Source: Sphaerolaimus hirsutus (lineage: Eukaryota > Nematoda > Chromadorea > Monhysterida > Sphaerolaimidae). From it: 64,000 bases of DNA. A program made the position numbers and the translations under genes. Shown here piece by piece: positions 40,301 through 55,300 of this stretch; position 1 is the first letter of the stretch, and every line of letters begins with the position of its first letter. The stretch spans positions 24,142,352 to 24,206,351 of the forward strand of contig OZ038453.1 in assembly GCA_964036195.1 (NCBI GenBank), read 5' to 3'. The notes below the pieces were generated by a model. The model was not told the DNA's origin and did no database searches. It saw only the letters and a list, made by a program, of their open reading frames with translations.

Positions 40301-43300
40301 AGTCGAGTCGGGCAAAAATCTCGAGTCGAGTCGGAACCGTTACTTTTTGACAGAGTTGGAAAAACGTATTTACGTTTACCCGAAATACCCGGTTATTCAG
40401 GTATTTTTACTTACGTTTACGTATACGTTTTCCAAAAATACCATTACGTTTTGTTACGTTTTCCTGACCAAAATACCCGGGTACTGGGGAAAACGTAAAA
40501 AAACTTGTGATCGTTCACACGTGCACATGTTCAGATGGGCCGCACCTAGTGATGTAAAGGCACCGGGGCACCGGTGCCCCGGTGCTGGGCACCGAAGGGC
40601 ACCAGCACCGGTGCTGGTGCGGTGCCATTGCAATCTTCAGGGGTGCCATGCCGGTGCCGGTGCCATTTTTTTCAGAATAGCACCGGTGCTGGTGCGGTGC
40701 GGTGCCATTTTTTTGCCGGTGCCAAAGGTGCTAGCACCAGAGCCAAAGTAAAAGGCACCGGGAAAGGCACCGGCCAAGGCTTCATGTGCTGTGCAATTTT
40801 GTCCATAGTATGTGCTTATTCATATTTCAAAAAACAGCGATATATTTACCCAACCGTTTTTGCCTATTTTGTAAACCTCCCATCAAATAAATATAACTAC
40901 TGTGAAATCCATTATACCCGATACGTGATCTGATGAGCGAATCTAAAATTTTGTTGAATTTTAAATCATTTTTATATTTTATATTTATCTTACTTTTTTG
41001 TTCAAAATTTGTTGTCAGTTTATGACAGAGATAGTTCCATTCTCTGTACAGCAACGACTCCGATCAGTAGACAATAGTGGCTATGGACATTGTAGTGAAT
41101 TAAATATTTTATCTTTCATTTGTAATCATTGTAATTGCTTCAAAAAATTGATTGTCACGTCATTCTGATCATTTTAAGTGCTCAACCATCAAAATCGGTT
41201 GAAAATTCATGGTAATATGCACTTCCAAAGGTGAGACCACTGAGAAACTGCCTGATATTTACTTCAGAAATTCCAGCCCGGTGCGGTGCCTTTCGGTGCT
41301 AGCACCGGCAACCCGCCGGTGCCTTTCGGTGCCGGTGCCATTTTTTCCAAAAGGCACCGGTGCTGGTGCGGTGCGGTGCCATTTTCTGGCCGGTGCCCCA
41401 GGGTGCCAGGTGCTCTTTTCATGCGTTGGCAAAGGTGCCGGTGCGGTGCGGTGCCATTTTTCCCGGTGCCTTTAACATCACTAGCCGCACCACGTGCAGC
41501 CAACAATATTCTTATGTTTTTGCATAAACGTACAAATGTACAAAAAAGCGGTGTATGAAAAGGTGACCGCACGCTTGCACTTGCACATTGAATACTGGGT
41601 ACATATTCATAAATGTGTTCAAATGCTGAACACAGAAACCTTGTTGTTTCTCTGGCGCCGCATTATTAATTTTTTTGTGATGAATTCCGACGACGCCACT
41701 TGCAACAACTGTGAGTAGCACACATTTTGAAACTGGCAGGGCGAGTGCAAGCTCTGGTGCCAATCCCAGTCTCTGTAGGATGCCCTGTAAAATTTCATGC
41801 AAATGTAAAAACGCCTGTAAAATGCCCTTCAAAATGGCAAAGATTTGCCATCGCCCAGGGCATTTTGCATGACTTTAGACACTTTGCATGCCATTTGACA
41901 TTTTACAAGGCATTTTACAGGGTCTGGGACTCCCCCAGAATCACCAGCGTAGCTGGATTTGGCAACACTTACAACAGAAAGTGGTGCAGATGGAGCGATT
42001 GACCCATCTAAAGGTGAAAATAATGGTATTTTCCAAAGCACCATGGCAAATACTGTGTGTAAACACTTTTACGTTTACGTTTTTTTTACGTATTCCTTGG
42101 TATTTTAAAAATACCTTACATTTTAGTATTTATACTTTTGATTTGGAAAAGGTATTTACGTTTACGTTTACATTTTCCAAAAATACCAGTATTTGCACAA
42201 CTCTGCTTTTTGATACAACTCTTGCAGTAATTTTTGATACTTTTTTCTCTACCAATGTTTTCACACACACTTAATGAAGTCTAAATGCCAACAGTTCATT
42301 CAAATATCAAGATAAAGCAAAAATATAAGTTTTTATCACTCATGTTGCTACAAATAAAGTTGCAAAAATAAAATTCTAGGGATGGAAAATCAACATCTTT
42401 TACAACATGTTTTGGATCAGTGCCAACATTGTGCCATGCATTTGAGGTGGTGTGTGTGTTTCACATGTGGCGCTGCACATGCTAGTTTACTGCCAGATTT
42501 TAGAAAACTCATAAATCAGCTTTGAACACATTTTAATTTACCAGAATGACGTATCTGTCAACTGCAGTTGATGGGGATTAAGAATAACTCATTTCAGTAA
42601 ACTCAAATGCGTTTTATCAAAGCCGATTTATGAGTTTACCAAAATCTGGCGCTAAACTAGCATGCACATGCACATTATGTAGAATTGTATGGTAATAGGA
42701 AATTTGAGTTTTAACACCATTCAATACATATGCCAAGCCAATCCACAATATATCATGCATGTGGTGTGGAAATGCGCGCTCACGCACAAAATTTTTGAAA
42801 AATATGTTTCAAATTTCATATCAAAATTGAATTTTCTAGACATTTTTCAATGGAAACCCTGACTCGAAGTTCGCCACAATTTCGAGTCGAGTCGGGCAAA
42901 AACCTCAAGTCTCGAGTTTGGGCCATATTTTTCCGGTCGAGTCAGACGAGTCGAGTCGGTACCCTGTTTTACCCTCGAGTCACGATTCGAGTCGAGTCAA
43001 GTCAGTCGAGTTCGAGCCCTATAGGTATTGTTTGGCTCAAGACACACACCAGTTTTTAACCGAAATTGCGAAAACTCATGAACCAATTTTGCTCACATCT
43101 GAGTTTACCGGAATGAAGTGTCCGTCAACTACAGTTAATTTGTATTCAAAATAACTCATTCCGGTAAACTCAAATGCGTTCAATGCTGAATTATGAGTTT
43201 TCGAAATTTCGGTTGAAAACTAGTGTATGTCTTGAGCCAAACAATACCTATAGGGCTCGAACTCGACTTGACTTGACTCGAATCGTCACTCGAGGGTAAA

Positions 43301-46300
43301 ACAGGGTACCGACTCGACTCGTCTGACTCGACCGGAAAAATATGGCCCAAACTCGAGACTCGAGGTTTTTGCCCGACTCGCCTCATTTCAGCACTATCTT
43401 TCTATGCAAAACATTTTCCCCCACATTTTTGCAGATTCATTCACGTCAGATGATAAAACAAAAGCGCCTTTAACATCGGAAAATTGCAATTGTGACAATT
43501 TAGACCAAACTTCTAATTCAAATAATTCCAATTCGAGAGATACGGAGCAAAAAATGGATATTGATCTGGACAAAAGTATGAGACGATTTGAGAGATATGG
43601 ACAGGTAAAAAATTCTATTTTTATTGTCTCTGATATTAAGAAGTCATTGGCGCTGCGCGCTCGCACTAGTTAACTGCCAGTAAACTGAAAACTTAGTAAA
43701 CTCATAAATCAACTTTGAGTGACATTCGAGTTTATTGGAATTAGGTTTTCGTCAACTACAGTTGACAGATAGCAAAAATAAGTCATTCCGGTAAACTCAA
43801 ATGCGTTCAAGGTTATCTTGAGTTGACCAAATTTTTAAAATTTCATTAGTGAAATAGTGTGTGCAGCGGCAATAGAAAAAACTATTTCATAAAACGCCAG
43901 CGTACAATGGGAGGATATTCATATTTGCATAAGTTGAAGAAATCTGTCAAATTCAGTTTCAATAGCGCATATTTTACCACCAATCCTAGATGCCTAAATA
44001 AATATTGTAAATATGTCAACACGTACAGTACAGGAGCCAATTCTGTTCCTTGACAAGTGTCAAAACTGTGTAGAATTTAAATTGACATTTTTCTACATTT
44101 TTACGTAATCTATTGAATGAATACCGTAAATCCTCGATTAACTCCCCCTGGAACAACCCCCCTCGAATACACCACCCCATATTAGCCGACTCAAGAACCC
44201 CCCCCCCCCTCGAATAACTCCCCCTTCTCATGTGTGGGAAGGATGTTACATGTATAAAACACTTTCTACGTACCTGCGTGTTCTTTAAAAACATGAATTT
44301 TTTTGCAGCCATTGTTCATTGCTCTAATTGTGCAAGTCCGATTTAATGACTTACAGAACTTATTTGACCCCATCAAAACAAAAAATAATTCATGCAATGT
44401 ACTGAAAATTCTGACGAAATATAACTCCTCCCCGAATAACTCCCAGAAAAAATCAAAAAATGATCCCCGGGGGGCTTATTCGAGGATTTACGACATGTTT
44501 TCACCCTACTTGTCTCGTTATTACCCGCTAATTATTTGTCACTTGTCAAAATACAAAATTGTTTCCAGCTGGACATAAACAAAATTTCATTGAATTTCAG
44601 CATTTCGCAAATGTAGTGCAACGTCGCAGGTGTACTTATTACGTAAGCCACGAATAAATACTCACCTAAAACACGCAAGTAGTGATGTAAAAGCGCCATG
44701 GCGCCTCTGGCGCATGGCGCCATTTTTCTGTGGCGCCATTTTGGTGCTTGACACAACGTCCATGAAAAAAACCCATAGCGTTTTTGGCGCTGGGAACGGG
44801 AACTGTTTGCACTGGTAACGATGGCAAACGAATATCCGGAATTTATTTTTGGAAAAATCGAAAATTCGAAAAGTGTTTGAAAAACACTTGAAAATTAGAC
44901 ACTTATCCATAGGTTTTGCCATCGTCGGACGCCATTTTTATCTGGCGCTTTTTGTAGGTAAACCCTTGCCGCCAAAGTGTTTTCCCTTTCTACACCACTA
45001 CACGTAAGACAAGAGTGACATTTGGAAATACATATTTATGTGTATTTTACCACGCCACATTTTTCTCTCTAATTTTTCCAAATTTTACATTTTTTTTCGC
45101 AGGTTTACAGCGACGCCCCGCCCACAACGTTGGAAGAATTTTCCCGTCCCGTTTCACTATTGGATTCAGACACTTTGCCGGAAAATCGTGCGCAAATCAG
45201 CACTGGTGCAATGAATTCTGATAGGGACAGATTGGACATTAAGCACAGATATTTGCATGATGGTGAGTGGGTGTTTATGTTTTTGGAATTGTAAAAAAAT
45301 TCGACTCCGCCTTTTTATTTAAAAAATACTTTTTTGTGAAAAAGGTGCATAAGTATCCTGTTCGCGCATTATCGACTAGGACATAAATACTTTTGGGTGC
45401 ATACTTGGCGATCAGCCAAGTATAATAACACTTTTAATTATTTCAAATTGTATTTTCATAGTCAGCGCATGAATTACTAATTGCTGTGATTTGCATAATG
45501 CTTGCTTTATAGGCATCATAGAATTTGCTTCATAGAATCCTTCATTAAATCATCACGCAGTGTTACTTGAGCTGAGGTAACATAAAAGGTACCGTATTTG
45601 CTCGAATAATTCCCCCGCCTTGAAAAATTCCCCGTGTAAGACGAGTGAAGGATGTATATTTATTTCTATTTTGAATAATCCCACCCATCGAAATATCCCC
45701 ACCCCCTTGAATAGCCCCCCCCCCCCCAAGAAGACCGATGAAAAATAATTCCTCAGGGGAATTATTCGAGCATAGGTACATGTTATAAATACAAGGGTAC
45801 ATTCATCATTCGTCACACAAAGGTACTTACTGATGTATGTACTTCACTGGTGTAGTTTACTTAAACAAGTGTAGTAATTTGAGCCTTTACTTTGGTAAAC
45901 ATCCATTAGACCTCAAAAATGTTTCAGAATACACTAGTAATAAACAACAAACTTATTTTCAAAAGCACTAATTGATTGCAGATATTTTTAGTGATATTTT
46001 TCTATCATTTTGTAGCGCATACATTTTTATGTAATTACATATTTATTTTTATCCTCGTATAAAAATTTCGCTCAGTCGAAAATTGAGGAAAACCCAAAGC
46101 CCCATTTGTATTTACACAAAACCGTTAAGGTTTTTACACACTCTTGTCTTTGTGTTTGCACATTTTGTTTTATGCCAAGTGTTTTTGAACATGTGACACA
46201 GGTAACGAAAAACGATGGCAAATTCTCTGGAAAAAGTGTCTGAATTTTTAAGTGTTTTTTTCCTAAAATTACTTCTATTTTTCTAATTTTTCCACTAGAT

Positions 46301-49300
46301 TTTGTATTTTCGTTTTTATGTGGTCAATTATGGGTAAAGTCGGCAGACGTATCGCCCTACAAACATTTGCGTCAATCTCTCCAGTGGAGAGTGCATGACG
46401 GCATTAGGAATTGTGACGCAATATTTTAACCATTGGAATAGATCGGGTCACGTATGAAAACTTGGCCCTTATCCCAGTTACCAGTTGCGTATTATACACA
46501 TGAGAGTGAAAACTCAAAGTTAGCTAAAAATCGTTAAAATTTGCTTCGCTTTGCCAATTTCCACCTTCATAATCGCTATTTTGTTTACATACATGGTTAT
46601 ATAGCTATTGTGAGCCTATTTTATTCATATTTATAGCGGATTTCGAAATTTTGGCCGGCTGCCAAGTTCTCTTCTGTTGGAACAGAGCCAACGAATGAAA
46701 AATAAAATAAAAACAAAAACGGTAGTTAGAACGGTAAAACGATAGTTTGAACGGTCAAATTCTTTCGCTTTCAACGAGCAACGTTGAAAATGTAGATAAC
46801 TAGGGCGTGGCACGCACGCACGCGGCGAAATGTCCATTTTTCTTTTAATATGATTTTCTTTTTCAATTTCTAGCGTCCGCGTGGGACACAAGTTTCGTTG
46901 TTCGCTCTATTCACGAGCGAATTCTAACTCTCCGATTTTGTAGGGTGAAATGTCCGCCGACTTTATGTATTTATATCATTATGTCTTGCGGCCTTCTTTC
47001 AAGCTGTTGCCGCAGACAAATTTTCACATTTTTGTTTACCCAGACCCACAAAAAATTTAATTTATGTATGTGGATGTGAAAGTCATGTTTTAAATTGTGT
47101 TTCTGGACATTCATGCATTGTCAACCAAAAATACCGAAAAAAGTCTTTACATGTTTAAATTTCCAACTTTTTAAAAACTTATAGAATTCTTTGAGTTTTT
47201 ATTTCCTGGGAGTGGGAATTTTTTTACGAAAGGTGCAAAAAAATGTTTTCCATCGTTAGAGTTAGGTAGTATTTACGAAATATATCTTCTTTTAGTCGTG
47301 TATACACAATTTCCAGGCAGTTTTTAAAAACATAGTTTTCGATCGATTACTGGGTAATAACATTTTTTTTTATTACATAATGAAAACGTATACTTGGGCA
47401 TTTTATGATAAGTAGTTTTTTCAGATAAATATAGTTTTCATATCGCTAAACATAAATATGACTGACATTTGAATAAATACAATGTGTGTGCAACACAAAA
47501 TTCTACATTCCACCTAAAATGTTTGTCATGTTCATGTAAAACAAAATATATTTCATGGGATTCCATATTCCATTCCACGCTCTAAATATTTTCGCACAAA
47601 CGTGAATTATGCAATTACCGTATTTCCTCGAAATACCCCCCGGGGGGTGATTGTTTCATAGTGGTCCCGAGAGGGGGGGGTTAAACGAGGGGGGGGGGGG
47701 GGTATTTCGAGGGGAGGGGGGGTTATTATTTCACAAGAAATTTTTTGAAAACCAAGTACGAAATTGTCGTCTGAAACGTACGCAGACGTCGAAAAATGCA
47801 ACAAAAACTGCCATTTATAAGGTTCTGTAGACTAATATTAGTATGTAGATGGTATGTACACTGTTCTAACGTGACACCGACATTGTTTTAACGTGTGTTC
47901 TGCAGTACACAGAACACAAACTACAGTTATTGTCATGTACGTTCCCTTTACACTCAATTTAGGGGGGGGGTATTTCGAGGGGGGGTGATTGTTTCATAGT
48001 GGTCCCGAGAGGGGGGGGTCAAACGAGGGGGGGGGGGGTATTTCGAGGGGGGGGTGATTGTTTCATAGTGGTCCCGAGAGGGGGGGGGGTCGAATGAGGG
48101 GGGGTATTTCGAGGGGGGTGATTGTTTCATAGTGGTCCCGAGAGGGGGGGGTCAAACGAGGGGGGGGGTATTTCGAGGGGGGGGGGGTGATTGTTTCATA
48201 GTGGTCCCGAGAGGGGGGGGTCAAACGAGGGCGGGGGGTATTTCGAGGAAATACGGTACCTTATTTTCTTGAATTATTTCCCATTTAATAATTACCTTCT
48301 GTTGATTACTCCCCCCTTTAAGCATGTGAAAAATTTGCTTGTCACCAATTTGAACAAAAATGGTTTATTATCTGCCGTATTTCCTCGAAATACCCCCTCG
48401 AAATACCCCCCCCCCCTCAAATTGGGCACTATGAATTTGTGGTCCGGGAAATGCATAACAGACGTTCAAAACACTTACTGTGTTACGTTAGAACATCGTT
48501 TATACCATCTACATCCTTATATAAGGCTGTAAAAACTTATAAATGGTGGTTATCGTTGCATTTTTCACGTTTTTCTCTCAAAATTTTCACTCTGAAAAAA
48601 TAAACCCCCGGGGGTAATTCGACGAAATACGGTAGTTAATAAACCATATTTCGTGAAATGAGTTGATGGAAATGCTTAGAAAGTTAGACGACAAAATACT
48701 TCCCACTTCGAATAATCCCCCCGTTGAGTTGTTCCCGCTTAAGAATGTCTGACGAAATAATAGTTGGTATAGCGAATTATTCGAGAAAATACGGTATTTA
48801 TATATAGGTAAGTATGAAAGTAGAAAAATGATCCACAATTTGGTATCCCAATTATCTTTAAAATTGCAGTATATTTTTACCTATTTGCGGTAGCGAACAA
48901 ACATTTCCAATGTAAACAAATATGTACTTAGTTGTTTGATGCGTAAAATAGTCATGAAATTTACAACAAAGTGCAAAAATGCATTGTTCAGTGACATTTT
49001 TGTCTTTGTTTTGTATTTTATCTATTGAATTTTCGTTGGGAATGTCAAACGACTTTCAAGTGGTTGCGCAGCGACGAAAATATTGATGCACACACTATTT
49101 TACTAATGAAACAAAAAAAATTTGTCAACTCATAAATCAACCTTGAGCACATTTGAGTTTACTGGAATGGGTTATTTTTTCAGTCCGTCAACTGTAGTTG
49201 ACGGACATCTAATTCTAGTAAACTCAAATGCCATTCAAAGTTGATTTATGAGTTTACTAAATTTCAGTTTACTGGCAGTAAACTAGTGTGCGCAACGCCA

Positions 49301-52300
49301 ATTTCTCATGTGAAACTTGTGAATAATGGTTGGAAATTTCGCATGTCTGCTCTTCGTACGATTGCAAAAAAATTTAAAAGACTACCTATTCGCGTCTATT
49401 TCAAATAAACTCAAAAATAGTTTTTTATGAAAATCCTTTTTCTGGTTTTTTTTTCTCATTGCCTAAATATTTCGTGACCATTTTGCAAATGAAAACGTCA
49501 ACTATGCATCTTTAAGAAATCAATTTCAAATCCTCAGAGCACAGAATAAGATGTATTCTGGTAATGGGCAAGCGCCAGTGATTTAAAAAATAGAAAATGG
49601 CGCCATATGCCCAGATATTGGCGCTGCGCACACTAGTTTACTGTCAGAAAACTAAAAATTTAGTCAGCTCATAAATTGATTTTGAATGGCATTTTAGTTT
49701 ACTGGAATGAGGTATCCGTCAACTACAGTTGACGGAGAGTGAAAAAATCATTCCAGTGAACTCAAATGCGTTCAAGACTGATTCATGAGTTCACTCAATT
49801 TTTCAAATGTTATTAGTAAACTAGGTTGTGCAGCGAGAACGGCGTGGTTTAAGAAATGGCGCCAGCGCCAGAGCCATGGCGCCATTCCATCACTACAAAA
49901 TACTCCCTATTAGTGATGGATTGGCGCTTGACGCCCTTGACATAGCAGTGATCTCTGGCGCCATCTGGCGCCTGACGCCCTCATTTGAAATGGCGCCATG
50001 GCGCCCTTGGCGCCTGGCGCTGGCGCCATTTTTTTCTGGCGCTTTTCCATCACTACTCTCTATTCACCTTGAAAACACATTAGAGGTCGATTGACCTGCA
50101 TGCAACAAGGACACGTTCCCTTGTAAAAATGTGCATTTTTATCGTTAAATGCCACCGAATATCGCCCCGATTAATGTATTTCCCCTCGTTTCGAATATGT
50201 TATCAATCAGTTTTTGAAGATGCGTAGAAAAGTTGACATTTGAAAAGGGTGGAGAGATTTCCATAGGTTTTAGATAGATAAATCTTTTGATAAAAGTGTC
50301 ACTTGAGTGAGTGTTTTTAGTTCTATTTGGCAGGTGGTCGCTGCAGTGCACACTAGTTTATAAATGAAATTTTCAAAAATTTGTCAACTCATAGATCAGC
50401 TTTGAATGCATTTGAGTTTACTGGAATGTGTCACTTTACTTCCGGTCAACTGTAGTTGACGAATCCTCGTTCCGATAAACTCAAATGGGTGATTTAGGTA
50501 TGAGATTTAGGTTTTTAAAAAATTTTGATTGTTTGCATTGGAACAAAATTTTGATTGTTTTAGACAAAAAATACCTTTAAAAAGGCAGTGTACCTTCTTT
50601 CTACTGGAGACGCCCCTCTATTGTAGACCCGCCATTCTATTAGAAGAAATACGGTATTTACAAAAATAAAATCTGACAAAGTATGATCGATATGAAAATT
50701 ACGTCTAATCCATCTTGCGTAATAGGTCAATTTCCTGCCCCATACCATGTGACATGCTGCCAATTTTTGTCATTCGCATCAAATAAAACATTGAAGTGAT
50801 CAAATGGCGCCATGGTTATGGCGCTGGCGCCATTCGATGGAATCGAAAAACATGGCGCCATAGCATATGTTTTCTGTGGCGTTTTGTCTATTCAATTACT
50901 AAATTAGGGGAAATCTTACATACATATTACGACATAATAATGTGTATACCGTAAAATCCGTAATTGAATAAGCCCATAAACTGAAATAAAATCCATCAAA
51001 CTCACGATTTTTTTTCAAATGTTTTTTTCGAAAAATTTTTTTCCAACTGTCAACTTCCAAAAATCCCCTCCTATCACAGATTCCCCCTCTACAAATTTAC
51101 CGGCAACCAGCACCAGACAAAATGCGAACTCAAATGCAACCGCGAACTCAAAATCGACCCAACCTCGTTTAGTGAGTTCGCAGGTGCTAACTAGTAGTAT
51201 GGAGAGATTGGAAACTACCACTACGAGAGAAGTTACGAAAAGTACGAAACAGTACACTTTGTTGACTTACACTGAGAGGTCTTCGAATGCAGGGCCAAAA
51301 TATGATAGGGGTTTTCAGGGAAAAGTGAGTATTTTTGAAGATTTTTGGGGATTTTTGGGATCAGTTTTTAAGTAAATACTGGTAGTTTGTTGATTAATGG
51401 CACTCCCTGTAAACTAAACATTTGGTAAACTCATAAATTAACTCTGAATGGCATTTTAGTGTTCTTGAATAAGTTTTACATTAACTTCAGTTGACAGAGA
51501 GTAAAAATAATTCATTCCAGTGAACTCAAATGCGTTCAAGACATTTGTGCATTTTTTGGGGGATTTTAGTATGATCAGTTGTTTTGCTAATTGTATGTAA
51601 TGTTGTTGATTATAAGAATTATCAGGTGTGCCTCATTTTTTCACACTTCAACTTTTATGTGAAATTTGGTTGTGTCCAAAGTTTCATTCCTATTTCCTAC
51701 CATTCAACATTCATTTTTCAACAACTCTACTTAAAATAAAATCTGCTCAGCTATAATTTTACCACCATCAAAATCCATCTCCCCCACATCCAGGCAACTA
51801 CCACATCAACCTCAAATCAATCTCCACAAAAACTCAAACCTGATCCAGAACCAAAAACATCTTCCACAACTACAAAAACACTAGAAATCTTACCTACCAG
51901 TATTAAACATGCCCCAATCGCTATGCAAAAAGCTGGAAAATATGATGATAGTAATTTGCCGCCATCATTGAGAAGATATTTGGCAAAAACTGAAGAATTA
52001 AAGGGATATTTGAGACCGATTGAGCACAGAGAAGAGGTTATTTTTAATTCTTATAAATATTTTACCATCTATCGTATCTGAAAATATAATTTCATTATTT
52101 CTGGTTATGTCAACTAAAATACGAATGGAATCCAGTTGACCCAGTTGACAACCGATGTCATTGTCAACTGGTATTTGTAGGGCCAATTTTTATAGGTATT
52201 TACCTAGGTATTTTGCTGCCAGTCCATCATTTACTACACTTTCTAACCCTGCACGTACAGTACTTTTAGGCACCCATGTAGGTATACCTATTTTCCCATA

Positions 52301-55300
52301 TCGAGAAATTTGGTAAAAATCCATTTATCTAGGTCTCCCATTATTTTCAGCACTCAATGCATATACCGTATCTCCTCGACATTCCCCCCTCCCTCAAAAT
52401 GGGCAATATGTATTTGTGGTTCGGGAAATGCATAACAGACGTTCAAAACACTTACTGTGTTACGTTAGAACATCGTTTATACCATCTACATCATTATAAA
52501 AGGCTGTAAAAATTTAAAAATGGTGGTTATTGTTGCATTTTTCACGTTTTTCTCTCAAAATTGTCACTCTGAGAAAATAAACCCTCGGGGGTAGTTCGAG
52601 GAAATACGGTAATATTCATAACCAAGAAAAATACAAAAGCCACAAATTGGAAACTAAATAAAATATCATCACTCGATTGGCTCAGCACTAGTTCACAGCT
52701 TAAATTATAGAAACTGCTTAATCAGCATTGAACACATTTGAGTTGACCGGACTAAGGAGTCTGTCAACTAGAGTTGTCCGGGATCAAAAACTATTTACTC
52801 TGGTGCCAGTTCCGCAAGTGGAAAAGTTAAGAGTTGAGTTGAGTAAAGTGACAAATGGCAAGTTAAGAGTAAAGTTAAATGATAAATGATGAGTTGAGAG
52901 ATAAGAGTAAAGTTGAATGACAAATGATTAGTTAAGAGATGAGAGCAAAGTTAAGAGTCAAGCAAGTGTATCCAAATCTTATGTTTTTGTATCCAGATCT
53001 GATGTTTTTGTATCCAAATCTTATTTTTCGACATAAGATTTGGATACAAAAACATAAGATCTGGATACAAAAAGAAAAAATTGTGCTTGACTCTTAACTT
53101 TACCTTTAACTCTTAACTAATCATTTGTCATTTAACTTTACTCGTAAATTTACTCTTGTCTCTTAACTCATCATTTATCATTTAACTTTACTCTTAACTT
53201 GTCATTTGTCATTTTACTCAACTCTTAACTTTTAACTCTTAACTTTCCCACTTGCGGAGCTGGCCCCAGGTTAACTCAAGTTTTTTCAAAACAGATTTAT
53301 CAGTTTCCAAAATTTTAGCCGTCATCTACTATTGTGACACATTCCACATTTCATGCAAATGTGACAAAACCCAAATAGAGGGAGTGGAAATGAGTCACGC
53401 ATTTACTGGGTATCTAGGATTTTACCTGGTTCAGGTGTATCCAATCCATGTAAACATGCATTTGAGTACACTGCATATGTTAGTGTTGTGTATTTATGTA
53501 TTCAGGTATATTGTGTATTTACCTCGTTGAAAGCACATTTGGCTTGTCATGTTATCTCTGCATGTGGTCTATCTAGATTTATATTTATGTACTCTGAACG
53601 TAAAAAGCACCTTTCTCGGAAATGTAACTATGGTTTTTGCGGTTGAAATTTATTAGAAAGACTTTACATGAGATTTGACAAATTTGCATGACATTTGACA
53701 CTTAAGTTTGCATTGTTTTACAAACTTCCCTCCACAAAAAACAGTCCCAAAATAATTTTCAAACACAGTGTGCAATCGAAATTAGATCCTGTAGAATGCA
53801 GTAAAATAACACACCCAGTATTACAATCTTTGTGACCTTGCATACACCTACATTTGCGCATACCCTTTTCATTTTACCTGTCCACATTCCATAGGCTTTT
53901 GTAGACAGATTCGGACGGGAAAAATACAGGGATGTTTATTTAGAGGGTGGTCCATTTTGAGGAGAATTTTCTTACTCAAATGGGTAGAAATTTCTGAGAT
54001 TTTTCAGGTACCAGTACTAAAGGAACTCAAAATAGTTTAGTGCAATACCGTGTTCTTCTAATATAAGATCGTCATTCTAATTTTTGCCAACTTTTTACCT
54101 GCCGTTCTATTTGGGGCTGCCGTTATATTTCTTCCATAAACTATTTCACCTGGCGTTTTATTACAGTCTGCCGTTCTATTTTTGTTTGGAGTGTAAAAAA
54201 GCCAAAACCTGCCATTCTATTTAAGATTCTCTTCCATTTATTAGAGGTAGGTATGTGACAGGTCGTTCCGTCAAAAAAAAAACGATATGTCACTTGACAT
54301 TTGACATGACCCACCCTGTATCTAAATCGATGTACACATCAATAAATGCACATGGCAAAGGCCACAGGTAAACATCGCACGTGTTTGTGTGGCGCTTTCA
54401 GAGGCGGAATTATTTATTCTACACCGTGTATTTTTGGATTTATAAGGTGTGTACATACGGAAACACACAAAAATTCCTTTTGTGCGCACTTTTGTTGAAC
54501 TTTTGGCATTGTATTCTTTTTATTTCGGACCTTTTTATGCGTCGAATCATAAGTCAGGTACAAAAATGAGTCATACTGATGTGCATAACGATTTTCTGTC
54601 ACATAAGGGTTCACAAATATGACATTTTTGTTAGTCGCTGACATGGCAACAATTCAATGGCCCTACACACTGGTTGACAAGGACACAAAATGTGAACTGG
54701 TTCTCATCCCAATTCAAAGCTTGATGACTAGTGAAACTTCGTCTTATTGTGTACACATAAGTATAGGTATAAGTATACTTCATGTCGACCTTGTATTTAC
54801 ATAGCAGCGCAAACCGCAATATTAGTTTCAACACTACAGCTTCATTTGCAACATGATTAAACACTTTTGCATTTGAGAGACGTTCGTCGGCTCGTCAGCA
54901 AGCTTTGAATTGGGATGAGCACCAGTTGACATTCGGTGTATAGCAAATCATTTTTTCACATCAAGATTTTTATTTCCAAAAATTACTTTCCAGACACTCC
55001 ATCAAGAGCCGTTGCAAACGAAATCATTGCACCAAGGAATAACCAAACCAACGACAACTCTACTAAAACATTCAGACATTGTTCAAACTAAAAGACCTTA
55101 TTTGGAACAGAGCCAAGTCCCAATTACTATGAGTTCATTTGAACCAGTTTGGAGAGAAACGAATGTGAGAGAATTTGAGGTGAAGCCAGATAGAGCAAAG
55201 GTGTGTATTTTTTTAATAAATATAAACATCTTTTGTTACTGTGCATATTTTGTTGAGATTTTCAAAAGTGTAAGATTTAAAGAAACTTTATGATGAGACT

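Larger units (their letters stand above)
40351..42205. mobile_element. Second-level hAT-like element, CAGAGTTGGAAAAACG type
   Basis: CAGAGTTGGAAAAACGTATT and TATTTGCACAACTCTG tips are flanked by a perfect 8-bp duplication CTTTTTGA (40343-40350 and 42206-42213). The arms repeat TTTACGTTTACG. It holds the GGTGCC element and an introner-family copy. Confidence 0.8.
40197..43021. mobile_element. Outer hAT-like MITE, TCGAGTCG-word type, of a three-level nest
   Basis: TAGGGCTCGAAACTCGA and TCGAGTTCGAGCCCTA are inverse tips flanked by a perfect 8-bp duplication TAGGTATT (40189-40196 and 43022-43029). Its own sequence (GAGTCGAGTCGGG words) remains at 40200-40340 and 42850-43021. The rest is later insertions, including an ACTAGT MITE at 42470-42672. 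Confidence 0.8.
36880..43434. other. 6.6-kb intron between exons 15 and 16
   Basis: AT-rich unique DNA (36940-37440 and 37610-38700) followed by nested transposons (from 38999). Exon 15 joins exon 16 directly in phase 1. No intermediate exon is required. Confidence 0.6.
45263..51079. other. 5.8-kb intron between exons 17 and 18
   Basis: Repeats listed separately plus AT-rich unique DNA (45800-47600). No exon of matching phase (1 to 1) with acceptable splice sites was seen. Confidence 0.6.

Noticed and set aside
40260..41572. Open frames rich in Ala, Gly, Pro and Cys on both strands
   Set aside because: They arise from the GGTGCC/GGCACC words of a transposon and not from codon-selected sequence.
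41740..42013. Possible microexon (41740-41756) plus exon (41953-42013) flanking the introner-family element, phase-compatible with exons 15 and 16
   Set aside because: The stretch lies inside two nested hAT-like elements whose 8-bp duplications match perfectly. Exon 15 joins exon 16 directly in the same phase, so these exons are not needed.
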